Below are positions 9,375 to 19,851 of a stretch of 39,798 bases of DNA, piece by piece; the first letter of the stretch is position 1; each line of letters opens with the position of its first letter. The position numbers and the translations under genes were made by a program. The notes under the pieces were generated by a model. It saw nothing but the letters and a program-made list of their open reading frames with translations, was not told where the DNA came from and searched no databases. The DNA comes from an uncultured Neomegalonema sp. (GTDB taxonomy: Bacteria > Pseudomonadota > Alphaproteobacteria > Rhodobacterales > Rhodobacteraceae): positions 1 through 39,798 of the forward strand of contig CALFFK010000089.1 in assembly GCA_937957975.1 (NCBI GenBank), in the 5' to 3' direction.

Positions 9375-10718
9375 TCAGGCGGATTTTAATTCCGACACAG
9401 CAGGAAGCGGCAAACCCGGACGTCCGATGCAGCTATAGCCAAAACCATGCATTTCCATCGTTGTGGCATCGTAGACGTTGCGAAGATCTACGATCATGGG
9501 GGTAGTCATGAGAGATTTTACCCGATCCAGATCAAGAGCGCGGAACTGATCCCATTCGGTCAGGATGACAAGGGCATCGGCCCCTTCGATGGCGTCATAG
9601 GTTCCCTCGCACCACACTGGTCCGTTCAGCAACTTACGGGCTTCGTTCATCGCTTCCGGGTCATAGACCTTAACCCGTGCGCCCGCTTCGATGAGGGCGG
9701 GAACAATGTCGAGAGAGGGGGCATCACGCATATCGTCGGTATTCGGTTTGAAGGCGAGGCCAAGGATCGCGACGGTCTTGCCAGTGACAAAACCGCCCAT
9801 TGCTTCCGAAATCCGCTGGGCCATGGCCTTCTTGCGGTTGGCATTGACCTCTACGACAGATTGCACGATCTCCAGCGGTGTTCCGGCCTCTGTTGCAGTT
9901 TTGGTCAGGGCCAATGTGTCCTTTGGGAAGCAGGAACCGCCGTAACCAGGGCCAGCATTCAGGAACTTGCCGCCGATACGTTTGTCATACCCTATGCCTT
10001 TGGCGACCTGCTGCACATCCGCGCCAACAGCCTCGCAAAGATCGGCCATTTCGTTGATGAATGTGATCTTGGTCGCGAGGAAAGCATTGGCAGCATATTT
10101 GATGAGTTCAGACGTACGCCGCTGGGTGAAGACAATGGGCGTCTCATTGAGGTAGAGCGGGCGATAGAGCTCCTGCATCGGCGCGCGGGCGCGGTCGTCT
10201 TCGATGCCAATCACAACGCGATCGGGGCGTTTGAAGTCGTCAATGGCTGCACCTTCGCGTAGAAATTCCGGGTTGGAGACGACGGCAACATCAGCGTTTG
10301 GATTCGCGCGGCGAATGACAGCCTCAACCTCGTCACCCGTGCCGACAGGGACAGTGGATTTCGTTACGACGACCGTGAAACCCTCAACCATTGAGGCGAT
10401 TTCTTCGGCAGCAGCATAAACATAACTGAGATCCGCATGGCCGTCGCCGCGCCGGGAAGGCGTGCCAACTGCAATAAAGACGACATCGGAATTGCGAATC
10501 GCCTCGCGCGCTTCGGTTTCAAAATGCAGCCGTCCGGCGGCGACATTGGTGGCGACGAGGGCGTCGAGGCCCGGCTCATAAATCGGGATACCGCCTTCAC
10601 GCAGGGTTTCGATTTTCGCTGCATCCTTGTCTATGCAAGTGACGGTGTGGCCAAAATCAGAGAAACAGGCTCCCGAAACGAGGCCGACATAGCCGGTTCC
10701 AATCATTGTAACGCGCAT
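9375..10718 (-). CDS. ugd: UDP-glucose 6-dehydrogenase
   Basis: The 447-residue enzyme performs the two-step NAD-dependent oxidation of UDP-glucose to UDP-glucuronate, a precursor for exopolysaccharide, capsule or lipid A/LPS sugars. The N-terminal Rossmann motif is MIGTGYVGLVSGACFSDFGH. The catalytic cysteine is C263 in GPGYGGSCFPKDT, with the active-site lysine K207 in ELIKYAANAFLA. The C-terminal domain has GLAFKPNTDDMRDAPSLDIV. The second ATG (10718) is preferred over the first (10721) because it sits six bases from GGAG. No polysaccharide biosynthesis genes flank it, so its end product is unknown. Confidence 0.96.
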   Translation of the reverse strand: MRVTMIGTGYVGLVSGACFSDFGHTVTCIDKDAAKIETLREGGIPIYEPGLDALVATNVAAGRLHFETEAREAIRNSDVVFIAVGTPSRRGDGHADLSYVYAAAEEIASMVEGFTVVVTKSTVPVGTGDEVEAVIRRANPNADVAVVSNPEFLREGAAIDDFKRPDRVVIGIEDDRARAPMQELYRPLYLNETPIVFTQRRTSELIKYAANAFLATKITFINEMADLCEAVGADVQQVAKGIGYDKRIGGKFLNAGPGYGGSCFPKDTLALTKTATEAGTPLEIVQSVVEVNANRKKAMAQRISEAMGGFVTGKTVAILGLAFKPNTDDMRDAPSLDIVPALIEAGARVKVYDPEAMNEARKLLNGPVWCEGTYDAIEGADALVILTEWDQFRALDLDRVKSLMTTPMIVDLRNVYDATTMEMHGFGYSCIGRPGLPLPAVSELKSA

Positions 10719-10795
10719 CATGCTCTCCGTTTTCCCAAGGTCGCCTATGCGTTTAGGCCCACAGGGTTAGCATATGGTGTCTTAATCGTGGTGGA

Positions 10796-11362
10796 TCATC
10801 CAAATTTCGGTAGTGCCGCGTCGGCAACCTGTGTTTCAGGGCCACGCACGGTTAACGTCACGCCATCTTCAGTAAAAATGCGTTCCATAATCGTAAGGTT
10901 GAGGTTGGCAAGGCGTTGCTCAAGGGCCGAGGCGTCGGCAAATCCGGCTCTCACAGTGCGGGTAATGATGCGATGCCACGGGACGAGGGTTGCGGTGTCG
11001 ATAGCCAGCGCCGCTGCGCCTGAATAGGCGCGGGCGAGACCGCCTGTGCCAAGTTTCGTACCACCGAAATACCGGGTAACGATTATTCCTGCATCGACGA
11101 TATGCGCGCCCATCAAGGTTCTGAGCGTGGGCATCCCGGAGGTTCCCGCTGGCTCACCATCGTCGCTGGCATGGTCATCAGGCGCGTTGGTGTCTGTCAT
11201 GCGGCGGGTCGCGGTGACGTGATGGGACGCTTTGCGATGGGTTTGTCGGATTTCCGCAAGCCGCTCATCATAGCGGGCGATAGGCACAAGCACGGCGATA
11301 AAGCGCGATCCCTTGACCTCCAGTTCCGCTGATGCTTCGTGTTTTGGTGTGAGCCATTCCAT
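10796..11362 (-). CDS. YigZ / IMPACT family protein (UPF0029)
   Basis: About 188 residues. The N-terminal IMPACT domain shows KGSRFIAVLVPI, the conserved ASHHVTATR and DDGEPAGTSGMPTL, and IIVTRYFGGTKLGTGGLARAYSGAA. A C-terminal ferredoxin-like domain of the YigZ type follows. The eukaryotic relative inhibits GCN2; the bacterial role is unsettled and is thought to touch translation or stress. The start is uncertain: ATGs at 11362 and 11371 are both possible, and further upstream only a TTG is available. The katG terminator separates it from the upstream gene. Confidence 0.85.
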   Translation of the reverse strand: MEWLTPKHEASAELEVKGSRFIAVLVPIARYDERLAEIRQTHRKASHHVTATRRMTDTNAPDDHASDDGEPAGTSGMPTLRTLMGAHIVDAGIIVTRYFGGTKLGTGGLARAYSGAAALAIDTATLVPWHRIITRTVRAGFADASALEQRLANLNLTIMERIFTEDGVTLTVRGPETQVADAALPKFG

Positions 11363-11396
11363 GTGTCCCATGGATGACGCGGTTGGGGTGTGGCGC

Positions 11397-11429
11397 AAGA
11401 AAAATCCGCCCCGATCAAAAGGCGGATTT
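11397..11429 (-). terminator. Rho-independent terminator downstream of katG
   Basis: The arms AAATCCGCC (11402-11410) and GGCGGATTT (11421-11429) form a 9-bp stem with a 10-base loop. On the minus strand the stem leads into a T-rich run (complement of 11397-11404). It ends the katG transcript before the YigZ gene. Confidence 0.8.
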
Positions 11430-11457
11430 CTATGTTACGAAATGCTTACCGTACTGG

Positions 11458-11477
11458 ATTTCCGCTTATGCGGGAAT
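11458..11477. repeat. Short imperfect hairpin resembling dispersed ATTCCCGC...GCGGGAAT intergenic elements
   Basis: ATTTCCGC and GCGGGAAT (one wobble) flank TTAT, within the longer string CTGGATTTCCGCTTATGCGG and then GAATGAC. This closely resembles the short repeat seen between genes of many proteobacteria (GTCATTCCCGC...GCGGGAATCCAG). It lies between the katG stop and its terminator. Only one copy was noticed in the window. Confidence 0.5.
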
Positions 11478-11490
11478 GACAGCGGCAAAG

Positions 11491-13713
<2,223 letters not shown>

Positions 13714-13737
13714 TCAGTATTCCATTGGATGAGTGGG

Positions 13738-13766
13738 AACATAGGGAAGACCGTCTGGCGCGTAAA
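13738..13766 (-). promoter_or_regulatory. Candidate katG promoter
   Basis: On the minus strand TTTACG (complement of 13761-13766) and TATGTT (complement of 13738-13743) are separated by exactly 17 bases; each matches four of six consensus positions. Weak elements suit an activator-dependent promoter. The OxyR-type site directly abuts the -35. The predicted start near 13731 gives a leader of about 30 bases. Confidence 0.6.
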
Positions 13767-13803
13767 ATCGAAACTCACATGCCTTGCGATAGATTTTGTC
13801 TAT
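13767..13803 (-). promoter_or_regulatory. OxyR-type operator upstream of katG
   Basis: The minus strand reads ATAG-N7-CTAT-N7-CATG-N7-CGAT. The known OxyR consensus is ATAG-N7-CTAT-N7-ATAG-N7-CTAT. The upstream half is perfect and the promoter-proximal half matches five of eight positions, with all spacings correct. It begins at the last base of the oxyR stop codon and ends at the -35 of the katG promoter, the usual place for class I activation. Confidence 0.7.
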
Positions 13804-14699
13804 TACGGGGTAATCGCCATATCCGCCCCAACCGGCAGAGCCGCGCGCAAAACCATGGCGAGGAGGGGGGCTTCTTCCCGCCGGGGATCGGCGCGCCGTG
13901 TGATAAGATGGATGGTTCTTGCAGCCGGGGGGATCAAGGGGCGCAGCACGATATCTGTTTCCACACCACGCCTTGCGAGTGCGGGTAACAGCGTTACTCC
14001 CTGACCTGCCGCAACGAGTCCCCGCAAGGTTTCGAGGCTGGTCGCCTGTATATCGTCACTGGTGCCCGATGACGCGTTACAGATCGCGCGGGTCTGATCG
14101 CGTATGCAGTGCCCTTCACCCAATACGAGCACACGTTCGGTGCAGAGTGCAGATTGCTCGACAGCGGCATTTGCAGCAAGGGGATGATCCGGGGGGAGTG
14201 CGGCAAAGAATTGTTCATCGAACAGAACCTGACTGGCCAATGCCGGATCATGCGGTTCTTCCGCGATCAATCCCCAATCCAGTTCCCGCCCCTTCACTGC
14301 CTTGATGATCGCCCCGGTCATGGCCTCACGACAGATCAGATCAAGGCGGGGGTGCTGTGCTTTCAACGCAGGAAGCGCCCAAGGCAACACGTAAGGGCAG
14401 AGCGTCGGAATGATTCCGATCCGGCGAGGACCAGCCAGTGGCTCTTCACCGCGCCGTGCTATGCTCATTATTTCATCTGCTTCGGATAGGATTCCCCGTG
14501 CGCGACTCACAACCGCATGTCCGATTGGGGTCAGGCTGATCGTTGCGCCCCGCTCGATCAACGCAGCCTGTAATTCACCTTCGAGCTTGCGGAGCTGCGC
14601 CGATAATGTCGGTTGACTGATCGCGCAAGCGGTCGCCGCTCGCCCGAAATGCAGATTATCCGCGACAGCGATAAGATAACGAAGTTGGGTAAGGGTCAT
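13803..14699 (-). CDS. oxyR: Hydrogen peroxide-sensing LysR regulator OxyR
   Basis: The 298-residue LysR-type activator has an N-terminal winged helix-turn-helix (FGRAATACAISQPTLSAQLRKLE, about residues 18-40) and a C-terminal sensor domain. The peroxide-sensing pair is present as C198 and C207 in GEGHCIRDQTRAIC, equivalent to C199 and C208 of E. coli OxyR, where a disulfide switches on transcription. Conserved LATSLETLR-like (here QATSLETLRGLVAAGQGVTLLPA) follows. AAAGG precedes the ATG. It is upstream of katG on the same strand; katG is the obvious target, through the site at 13767-13803. It diverges from pccB. Confidence 0.95.
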   Translation of the reverse strand: MTLTQLRYLIAVADNLHFGRAATACAISQPTLSAQLRKLEGELQAALIERGATISLTPIGHAVVSRARGILSEADEIMSIARRGEEPLAGPRRIGIIPTLCPYVLPWALPALKAQHPRLDLICREAMTGAIIKAVKGRELDWGLIAEEPHDPALASQVLFDEQFFAALPPDHPLAANAAVEQSALCTERVLVLGEGHCIRDQTRAICNASSGTSDDIQATSLETLRGLVAAGQGVTLLPALARRGVETDIVLRPLIPPAARTIHLITRRADPRREEAPLLAMVLRAALPVGADMAITP

Positions 14700-14804
14700 G
14701 TGCCTTTCGTAAAGCTTCGCTTTTCAGGAGGCAATTCAAGCTTGTCTGCCTCGCAGGGCGAAGTATGAGAAATCTTGCCGTTATCGAACCGGATCGCTAA
14801 GTCT

Positions 14805-14818
14805 TTCGCAATTGCGAA
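14805..14818. promoter_or_regulatory. Perfect 14-bp palindrome just upstream of pccB
   Basis: TTCGCAATTGCGAA is a perfect palindrome ending 18 bases before the pccB start, in the 137-base gap between divergent oxyR and pccB. TTGC-type inverted repeats are known operators of the PccR/ScfR (RamB-like) regulators of propionyl-CoA carboxylase genes in alphaproteobacteria. An operator is therefore likely, though the motif is not identical to the published TTTGCAAA form as I remember it. Confidence 0.5.
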
Positions 14819-14836
14819 GAAGTTCAGGGGACAACG

Positions 14837-16369
14837 ATGCGAACGGTACTCGAACAGCTTGAAGAACGGCGACAGGATGCGCGGATGGGCGGCGGTGCAG
14901 CGCGCATCGAGAAGCAACATGCGAAAGGCAAGTTGACCGCCCGTGAGCGCATCGACCTGTTGCTCGATGAGGGCAGCTTCGAGGAATATGATATGTTTGT
15001 CGCCCATCGCTGTACCGATTTCGGGATGCAGGAACAAAAACCTGCAGGTGATGGTGTCGTAACAGGTTGGGGCACAATCAACGGGCGCATGGTCTATGTG
15101 TTCAGTCAGGATTTTACCGTCTTCGGTGGATCGCTGTCAGAAACCCACGCCCAGAAAATCTGCAAAATCATGGATATGGCCGTGCAAAACGGTGCGCCGG
15201 TGATAGGTCTCAATGATTCCGGGGGAGCACGTATTCAGGAAGGCGTTGCCTCGCTCGCGGGATATGCCGATGTATTCATGCGCAACGTCAAGGCGTCCGG
15301 TGTCGTACCGCAGATCAGCCTCATTATGGGGCCATGCGCAGGGGGTGCAGTCTATTCTCCAGCGATGACTGACTTCATCTTTATGGTCGAGGATTCGAGC
15401 TATATGTTCGTGACTGGCCCGGATGTGGTCAAAACGGTCACGAACGAGATTGTCACAGCCGAGGAACTGGGCGGAGCCAGCACCCATACGACGAAATCAT
15501 CCGTGGCGGATGGCTCATTCGAAAATGATGTGGTCGCATTGGTACAGCTGCGGCGATTCTTTGATTATCTGCCGCTGAACGCACGGGATGGCGTGCCGGT
15601 GCGGCCCGTCTTCGACGATGCAAACCGGATCGAGAACAGTTTGGATACGCTGATTCCCGATAATCCAAACCAACCTTATGACATGCGCGAAGTGATCCTG
15701 AAGATTTCGGATGAGAGTGATTTCTTCGAAGTGCAGGCAAATTTCGCCAAGAACATGCTGACAGGGTTTATACGGCTTGAGGGGCGAACAGTCGGGGTTG
15801 TAGCAAACCAGCCGATGATCCTGGCCGGGTGTCTTGATATTGATTCCAGCCGCAAGGCCGCACGTTTTGTGCGATTCTGCGATGCGTTTGATATTCCGTT
15901 GCTAACGCTGGTGGATGTGCCCGGTTTTCTTCCCGGAACGGCGCAGGAATATAACGGAATCATCAAACATGGTGCGAAACTGTTGTTTGCGTTCGCAGAA
16001 GCGACAGTGCCGAAGGTAACAGTCATTACCCGCAAAGCCTATGGCGGCGCGTATGACGTGATGTCGTCCAAGCATATCGGCGCGGATGTGAATTATGCCT
16101 GGCCCACGGCGGAAATCGCGGTGATGGGAGCAAAGGGGGCGACAGAAATCCTGTATCGCTCGGAACTGGATAACCCCGACAAGATCGCCGCCCGGACAAA
16201 GGAATACGAAGACCGCTTTGCCAATCCCTTTGTCGCCGCCGAACGAGGCTTCATTGATGAAGTCATCATGCCACACTCGACCCGGCGACGTGTGTGCCGG
16301 GCCTTTGCTGCATTGAGGAACAAGCGGGTTGAAGTGCCATACAAGAAGCACGACAATATTCCGCTATAA
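14837..16369 (+). CDS. pccB: Propionyl-CoA carboxylase beta chain
   Basis: The 510-residue carboxyltransferase subunit moves CO2 from biotin to propionyl-CoA, giving methylmalonyl-CoA; it works with a biotin carboxylase/carrier alpha chain (pccA), which is not in the window. The N-terminal carboxyltransferase half has [22 protein letters not shown] and the oxyanion-forming GGARIQEG. The C-terminal half has [35 protein letters not shown] and [16 protein letters not shown]. The close resemblance to PccB favours propionyl-CoA over acetyl- or methylcrotonyl-CoA. AGGGG lies before the ATG. A palindromic operator candidate sits 18 bases upstream. Together with the branched acyl-CoA dehydrogenase it points to valine/isoleucine or odd-chain fatty acid breakdown. 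Confidence 0.95.
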   Translation: MRTVLEQLEERRQDARMGGGAARIEKQHAKGKLTARERIDLLLDEGSFEEYDMFVAHRCTDFGMQEQKPAGDGVVTGWGTINGRMVYVFSQDFTVFGGSLSETHAQKICKIMDMAVQNGAPVIGLNDSGGARIQEGVASLAGYADVFMRNVKASGVVPQISLIMGPCAGGAVYSPAMTDFIFMVEDSSYMFVTGPDVVKTVTNEIVTAEELGGASTHTTKSSVADGSFENDVVALVQLRRFFDYLPLNARDGVPVRPVFDDANRIENSLDTLIPDNPNQPYDMREVILKISDESDFFEVQANFAKNMLTGFIRLEGRTVGVVANQPMILAGCLDIDSSRKAARFVRFCDAFDIPLLTLVDVPGFLPGTAQEYNGIIKHGAKLLFAFAEATVPKVTVITRKAYGGAYDVMSSKHIGADVNYAWPTAEIAVMGAKGATEILYRSELDNPDKIAARTKEYEDRFANPFVAAERGFIDEVIMPHSTRRRVCRAFAALRNKRVEVPYKKHDNIPL

Positions 16370-16389
16370 GACGGGCGGCTTCATATAGA

Positions 16390-16779
16390 TTATGCAGCGA
16401 CTTGTGGTATCGGGCAGATATTCCCGGTGCTTGCCATGAACGCTTCGCTGCCTTCAACCTGTTGCAGCACTGCACAGGCAAGAACGCCCGGATCGGTAAG
16501 CCCGGAAAAGCGTGTGTGAATCTTGCCATCAACGAACAGCAAGGCGGAAGGCAGCGTATGTATCTGGTACTTCTCAACAAATTCAGGCGATTGATCTAAA
16601 TTAATCTGATGGAAGCGTGCTGCAACACCATCAAGGTCATGCGAAAGCTTATCGAGATAATTATTCTGAACACCGCATACGCCATCTTCGCATGAATCAT
16701 TATAAAAGCTGGCCAGTACAGGGCCGTGATTATCAGCAATCATTTTCTCAAGAGTTTCAGCTTGTTTGCTCTTTTCCAT
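16390..16779 (-). CDS. Thioredoxin-like protein with CX4C in place of CXXC
   Basis: The 129-residue cytosolic protein has a thioredoxin-like order: an N-terminal helix, a strand (GPVLASFYND), a cysteine pair at the expected active-site position, a middle strand-helix segment (FHQINLDQSPEFVEKYQI) and the cis-proline motif HTLPSALLFVDGK (P77). The pair is C30-EDGV-C35, so the spacing is four residues rather than two, and the usual WC[G/P]PC is absent. Two further cysteines are at 102 and 122. Redox activity as a classical thioredoxin is doubtful; another thiol, metal-related or structural role is possible. AAGGA precedes the ATG. It converges on pccB with a 20-base gap. Confidence 0.75.
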   Translation of the reverse strand: MEKSKQAETLEKMIADNHGPVLASFYNDSCEDGVCGVQNNYLDKLSHDLDGVAARFHQINLDQSPEFVEKYQIHTLPSALLFVDGKIHTRFSGLTDPGVLACAVLQQVEGSEAFMASTGNICPIPQVAA

Positions 16780-16935
16780 GACAACGATCCTTTATGTGTT
16801 ACTCGGCAGTATGTTTGCCTCGTACATAAGCAACTGGGTTCACAGCGTTTGAACTCAAGCCAATTAGCGCCCACCTCAATGAAACGTCATCATCTGTGCA
16901 TGAGCATTAACTGTTGAACAGGACAAGAACACCGA

Positions 16936-16964
16936 TTGCTTCGCTCCTTTGGCCGCGCTAGACA
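16936..16964 (+). promoter_or_regulatory. Candidate promoter giving a leaderless uvrD transcript
   Basis: TTGCTT (16936-16941) and TAGACA (16959-16964) are exactly 17 bases apart. A start seven bases after the -10 would fall on the A of the uvrD ATG at 16971. There is no purine-rich ribosome site before that ATG, which agrees with a leaderless message. The rest of the 191-base gap (16780-16970) shows no gene. Confidence 0.4.
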
Positions 16965-16970
16965 ATATGT

Positions 16971-19349
16971 ATGTCTGATCCGTTTGCCGATGAAGATTTT
17001 GCCGCCGATACACGCCCGCTTTCTGCACGGGCGATGGCCGTTGCACCGCAATCTGCACCTGAGACCCCGTATCTCGATACGCTGAACCCGGCACAACGGG
17101 AGGCGGTGGAAATACTGGATGGGCCGGTGCTCGTACTGGCCGGGGCCGGGACCGGCAAGACACGGGTGTTAACAACCCGACTGGCGCATCTGTTGCGAAC
17201 GGGCAGGGCGCGACCTAATGAAATTCTCTGTGTTACCTTCACCAACAAGGCTGCGCGGGAAATGCGGGAGCGGATTGGCTCTCTGGTTGGCCATGCGGTC
17301 GAAGGGATGCCTTGGTTAGGCACGTTCCATTCTGTCAGTGCGAAAATCCTGCGCCGCCATGCAGAACTGGTTGATCTGCAATCCAACTTCACGATTCTTG
17401 ATCTGGATGACCAGATACGGTTGTTGAAACAACTCGTGCGAGCCGACGGGATCGACGAAAAACGCTGGCCACCGAAGACGCTGGCCGGGATGATCGACGG
17501 ATGGAAGAACCGGGGTCTGACGCCTGATAAAGTACCAGCCAAAGAGGCCGAGCAATATGCGAACGGGAAGGGCGGGTTGCTCTATCTCGAATACCAGAAG
17601 CGGATGAAGACCCTGAATGCGGCTGATTTTGGCGATTTGCTGCTGCATACGCTCACGATCTTCCAAAAACATCCCGATTTGCTTGACCGCTATCAATCGT
17701 GGTTTCGGTATGTCCTCGTAGACGAATATCAGGACACCAATATCGCGCAGTATTTGTGGTTGCGACTGTTGGCCCAAAAGAACCGCAATATCTGTTGCGT
17801 TGGCGATGACGACCAGTCGATTTATGGTTGGCGCGGGGCCGAAGTCGGCAATATTTTGCGTTTCGAGAAGGATTTCGAGGGCGCGAAGGTGGTGCGGTTG
17901 GAGCAGAATTATCGCTCAACACCCCATATTCTTGCCGCTGCCTCCAAGATTATTTCCGGCAATGAGGAGCGGCTCGGCAAAACGCTGTGGACCGAAACAG
18001 GGGAGGGCGAAAAAGTCCGCCTCATGGGTGTTTGGGATGGCGATGAAGAGGCCCGCTGGATTGGTGAGGAGATCGAGGCGCTACAAAAAGGAACACGGGG
18101 TCTGGATGCGATCAATCCGGACAACATGGCCGTGCTGGTCCGGGCTACGCATCAAATGCGATCCTTCGAGGACCGTTTTCTCAGTATTGGCCTGCCATAT
18201 CGCGTTATCGGCGGCCCACGTTTTTATGAACGGCAGGAAATCCGCGATGCCATCGCTTATATCCGTGTCGTTGCGCAACCAAATGACGGGCTGGCCTTCG
18301 AGCGGATTGTGAATGTTCCAAAACGTGGCCTTGGTGACAAGGCCGTGCAAACAGTCAATGAAGCGGCGCGCCTTCAGGATATTCCGCTGATTCAGGCGGC
18401 GGCGATCTTGTGCGAAAGTGACGACAAATCCCTGACCGCGCGTGCTCGCAACAGCCTGTCACGCGTTCTCACAGATTTCGCCCGTTGGCGCGAAACGCTG
18501 TTGAAAGACAAAACCGAGCCGTGGGAACTCGTCCAGACGATCCTCGATGAGAGCGGTTATACCGATATGTGGAAAAACGACCGCTCCGCCGATGCACCGG
18601 GGCGGCTCGAAAACCTGAAGGAACTTGTGCGATCCATCTCTGAATTCGAAACCCTGGGCGGATTTTTGGAACACGTTTCACTGGTGATGGACAACGCCCA
18701 GGACAAGGGATTGCCCAGCGTTTCGATTATGACCCTGCATGGTGCGAAAGGCCTGGAATTCGATGTCGTTTTCCTGCCTGGATGGGAAGATGGCCTGTTT
18801 CCCTCCCAGCGTTCCATGGATGAACTGGGCCGCAAGGGATTGGAGGAGGAGCGCCGTCTTGCCTATGTCGGCATCACAAGGGCGCGAAAACTCTCCACGA
18901 TCACGTTCAGCGCCAATCGCCGGATATATAACCAATGGCAATCGGCCATGCCGTCGCGCTTCGTCGATGAACTGCCAGCCGATCATGTCGATGTATTAAC
19001 GTCGCCGGGACTTTATGGTGGCGCTTATGGCGGAGCGAGCGCCTTTGGCGGCGGCTCATCTGCGATGGAAACACGGATGTCCAGCGCCGATAGCTACAAC
19101 TCTCCCGGATGGCGGCGGATGCAGGAGAATGTGGCGAAAACAACCAAACGCAACCCTGTTGTTATCGATGCCAAGGCTTTGCCGGATTTCAAACTGGGCG
19201 ACCGCGTGTTCCATCAGAAATTTGGCTACGGAGAGGTAATGGAAATCGAAGACGACAAGGTATCAGTCGAGTTCCCAACCGGATCAAAACGTGTTGTCGC
19301 ATCTTTTCTTGAAAAGGCCGACAATGGGGAAACCGACATTCCGTTCTGA
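16971..19349 (+). CDS. uvrD: ATP-dependent DNA helicase, UvrD/PcrA family
   Basis: The 792-residue superfamily 1A helicase unwinds DNA 3' to 5' in nucleotide excision and mismatch repair and removes RecA. Motifs are in order: Q motif LNPAQREAV (38-46), Walker A GAGTGKT (58-64), motif Ia TFTNKAAREMRERI, DEYQDTN for motif II, GDDDQSIYGWRGA for motif III, LEQNYRS for motif IV, TLHGAKGLEFDVVFLPG for motif V and VGITRARK for motif VI. The C-terminal Tudor-like part is FKLGDRVFHQKFGYGEV. PcrA is an equally good name. The start has no visible ribosome site, and the -10 candidate suggests leaderless translation. Neighbours are unrelated. Confidence 0.96.
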   Translation: MSDPFADEDFAADTRPLSARAMAVAPQSAPETPYLDTLNPAQREAVEILDGPVLVLAGAGTGKTRVLTTRLAHLLRTGRARPNEILCVTFTNKAAREMRERIGSLVGHAVEGMPWLGTFHSVSAKILRRHAELVDLQSNFTILDLDDQIRLLKQLVRADGIDEKRWPPKTLAGMIDGWKNRGLTPDKVPAKEAEQYANGKGGLLYLEYQKRMKTLNAADFGDLLLHTLTIFQKHPDLLDRYQSWFRYVLVDEYQDTNIAQYLWLRLLAQKNRNICCVGDDDQSIYGWRGAEVGNILRFEKDFEGAKVVRLEQNYRSTPHILAAASKIISGNEERLGKTLWTETGEGEKVRLMGVWDGDEEARWIGEEIEALQKGTRGLDAINPDNMAVLVRATHQMRSFEDRFLSIGLPYRVIGGPRFYERQEIRDAIAYIRVVAQPNDGLAFERIVNVPKRGLGDKAVQTVNEAARLQDIPLIQAAAILCESDDKSLTARARNSLSRVLTDFARWRETLLKDKTEPWELVQTILDESGYTDMWKNDRSADAPGRLENLKELVRSISEFETLGGFLEHVSLVMDNAQDKGLPSVSIMTLHGAKGLEFDVVFLPGWEDGLFPSQRSMDELGRKGLEEERRLAYVGITRARKLSTITFSANRRIYNQWQSAMPSRFVDELPADHVDVLTSPGLYGGAYGGASAFGGGSSAMETRMSSADSYNSPGWRRMQENVAKTTKRNPVVIDAKALPDFKLGDRVFHQKFGYGEVMEIEDDKVSVEFPTGSKRVVASFLEKADNGETDIPF

Positions 19350-19400
19350 TAATTTCGAATGCGCGTGGGAATGAACGGAGTCCTTTGGATAAATTTCTTT

Positions 19401-19418
19401 CCATAATTCTGATTATGG
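19401..19418. repeat. Short inverted repeat between uvrD and the aconitase X genes
   Basis: CCATAAT (19401-19407) and ATTATGG (19412-19418) form a 7-bp stem with a 4-base loop, between the convergent stops of uvrD and the small aconitase X gene. There is no T run, so it is not a clear intrinsic terminator. Confidence 0.35.
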
Positions 19419-19446
19419 GATTACACCATGTACCAGAACATTGCGG

Positions 19447-19851
19447 TCAGCGCGCAATTTTGATTGTGCCGTCTTCGTTCAGCATCAGTTTATCTCCGGT
19501 ATGAAAAGGCGGGTCGGGTAACAGCAGAACGGGAATGGTCGGCCACTCCATTTGTCGTGCCACCACGGCCCCAACGGGCAAAATTGCATCCCGTGCACCA
19601 AGGATCAGGGCTTTGGGGGCGAGATTGTTGTAGAAAAGTTCGAGTATCACGGCGGATGATGAACTGGAGCCGATCAGGTGCGGAATAACAAGTATCGTGC
19701 CGGTAATGCTCTCGCCCCGTTGTGGATGACCCGCGAGTGTGACGATGGCCGTTGCGGGGTCGATACCGCCCCAAAAACTGATGGGCGCATCAAAGCGCAG
19801 GACTGTCCCACTCGCAGTACCGGCTAGAAGGATTTCAGCCTGCCAACTCAT
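19447..19851 (-). CDS. Aconitase X small (swivel) subunit, DUF126
   Basis: The 134-residue protein matches the aconitase X swivelling domain family. It shows AEILLAGTASGTVLRFDAPISFWGGIDP near the N-terminus and the family-typical HPQRGESITGTILVIPHLIGSSSSSAVILEL, with the Gly-Ser run expected in the active-site loop. It then has ILGARDAILPVGAVVARQ. It is the partner of the large subunit encoded immediately upstream: its ATG overlaps the large-subunit stop as ATGA (19848-19851), so the pair is translationally coupled. The small subunit caps the active site of the large one. Confidence 0.88.
   Translation of the reverse strand: MSWQAEILLAGTASGTVLRFDAPISFWGGIDPATAIVTLAGHPQRGESITGTILVIPHLIGSSSSSAVILELFYNNLAPKALILGARDAILPVGAVVARQMEWPTIPVLLLPDPPFHTGDKLMLNEDGTIKIAR

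Noticed and set aside
9447-10262. A 271-codon frame antisense to ugd
   Set aside because: It lies wholly within ugd, with no recognisable domain or ribosome site.
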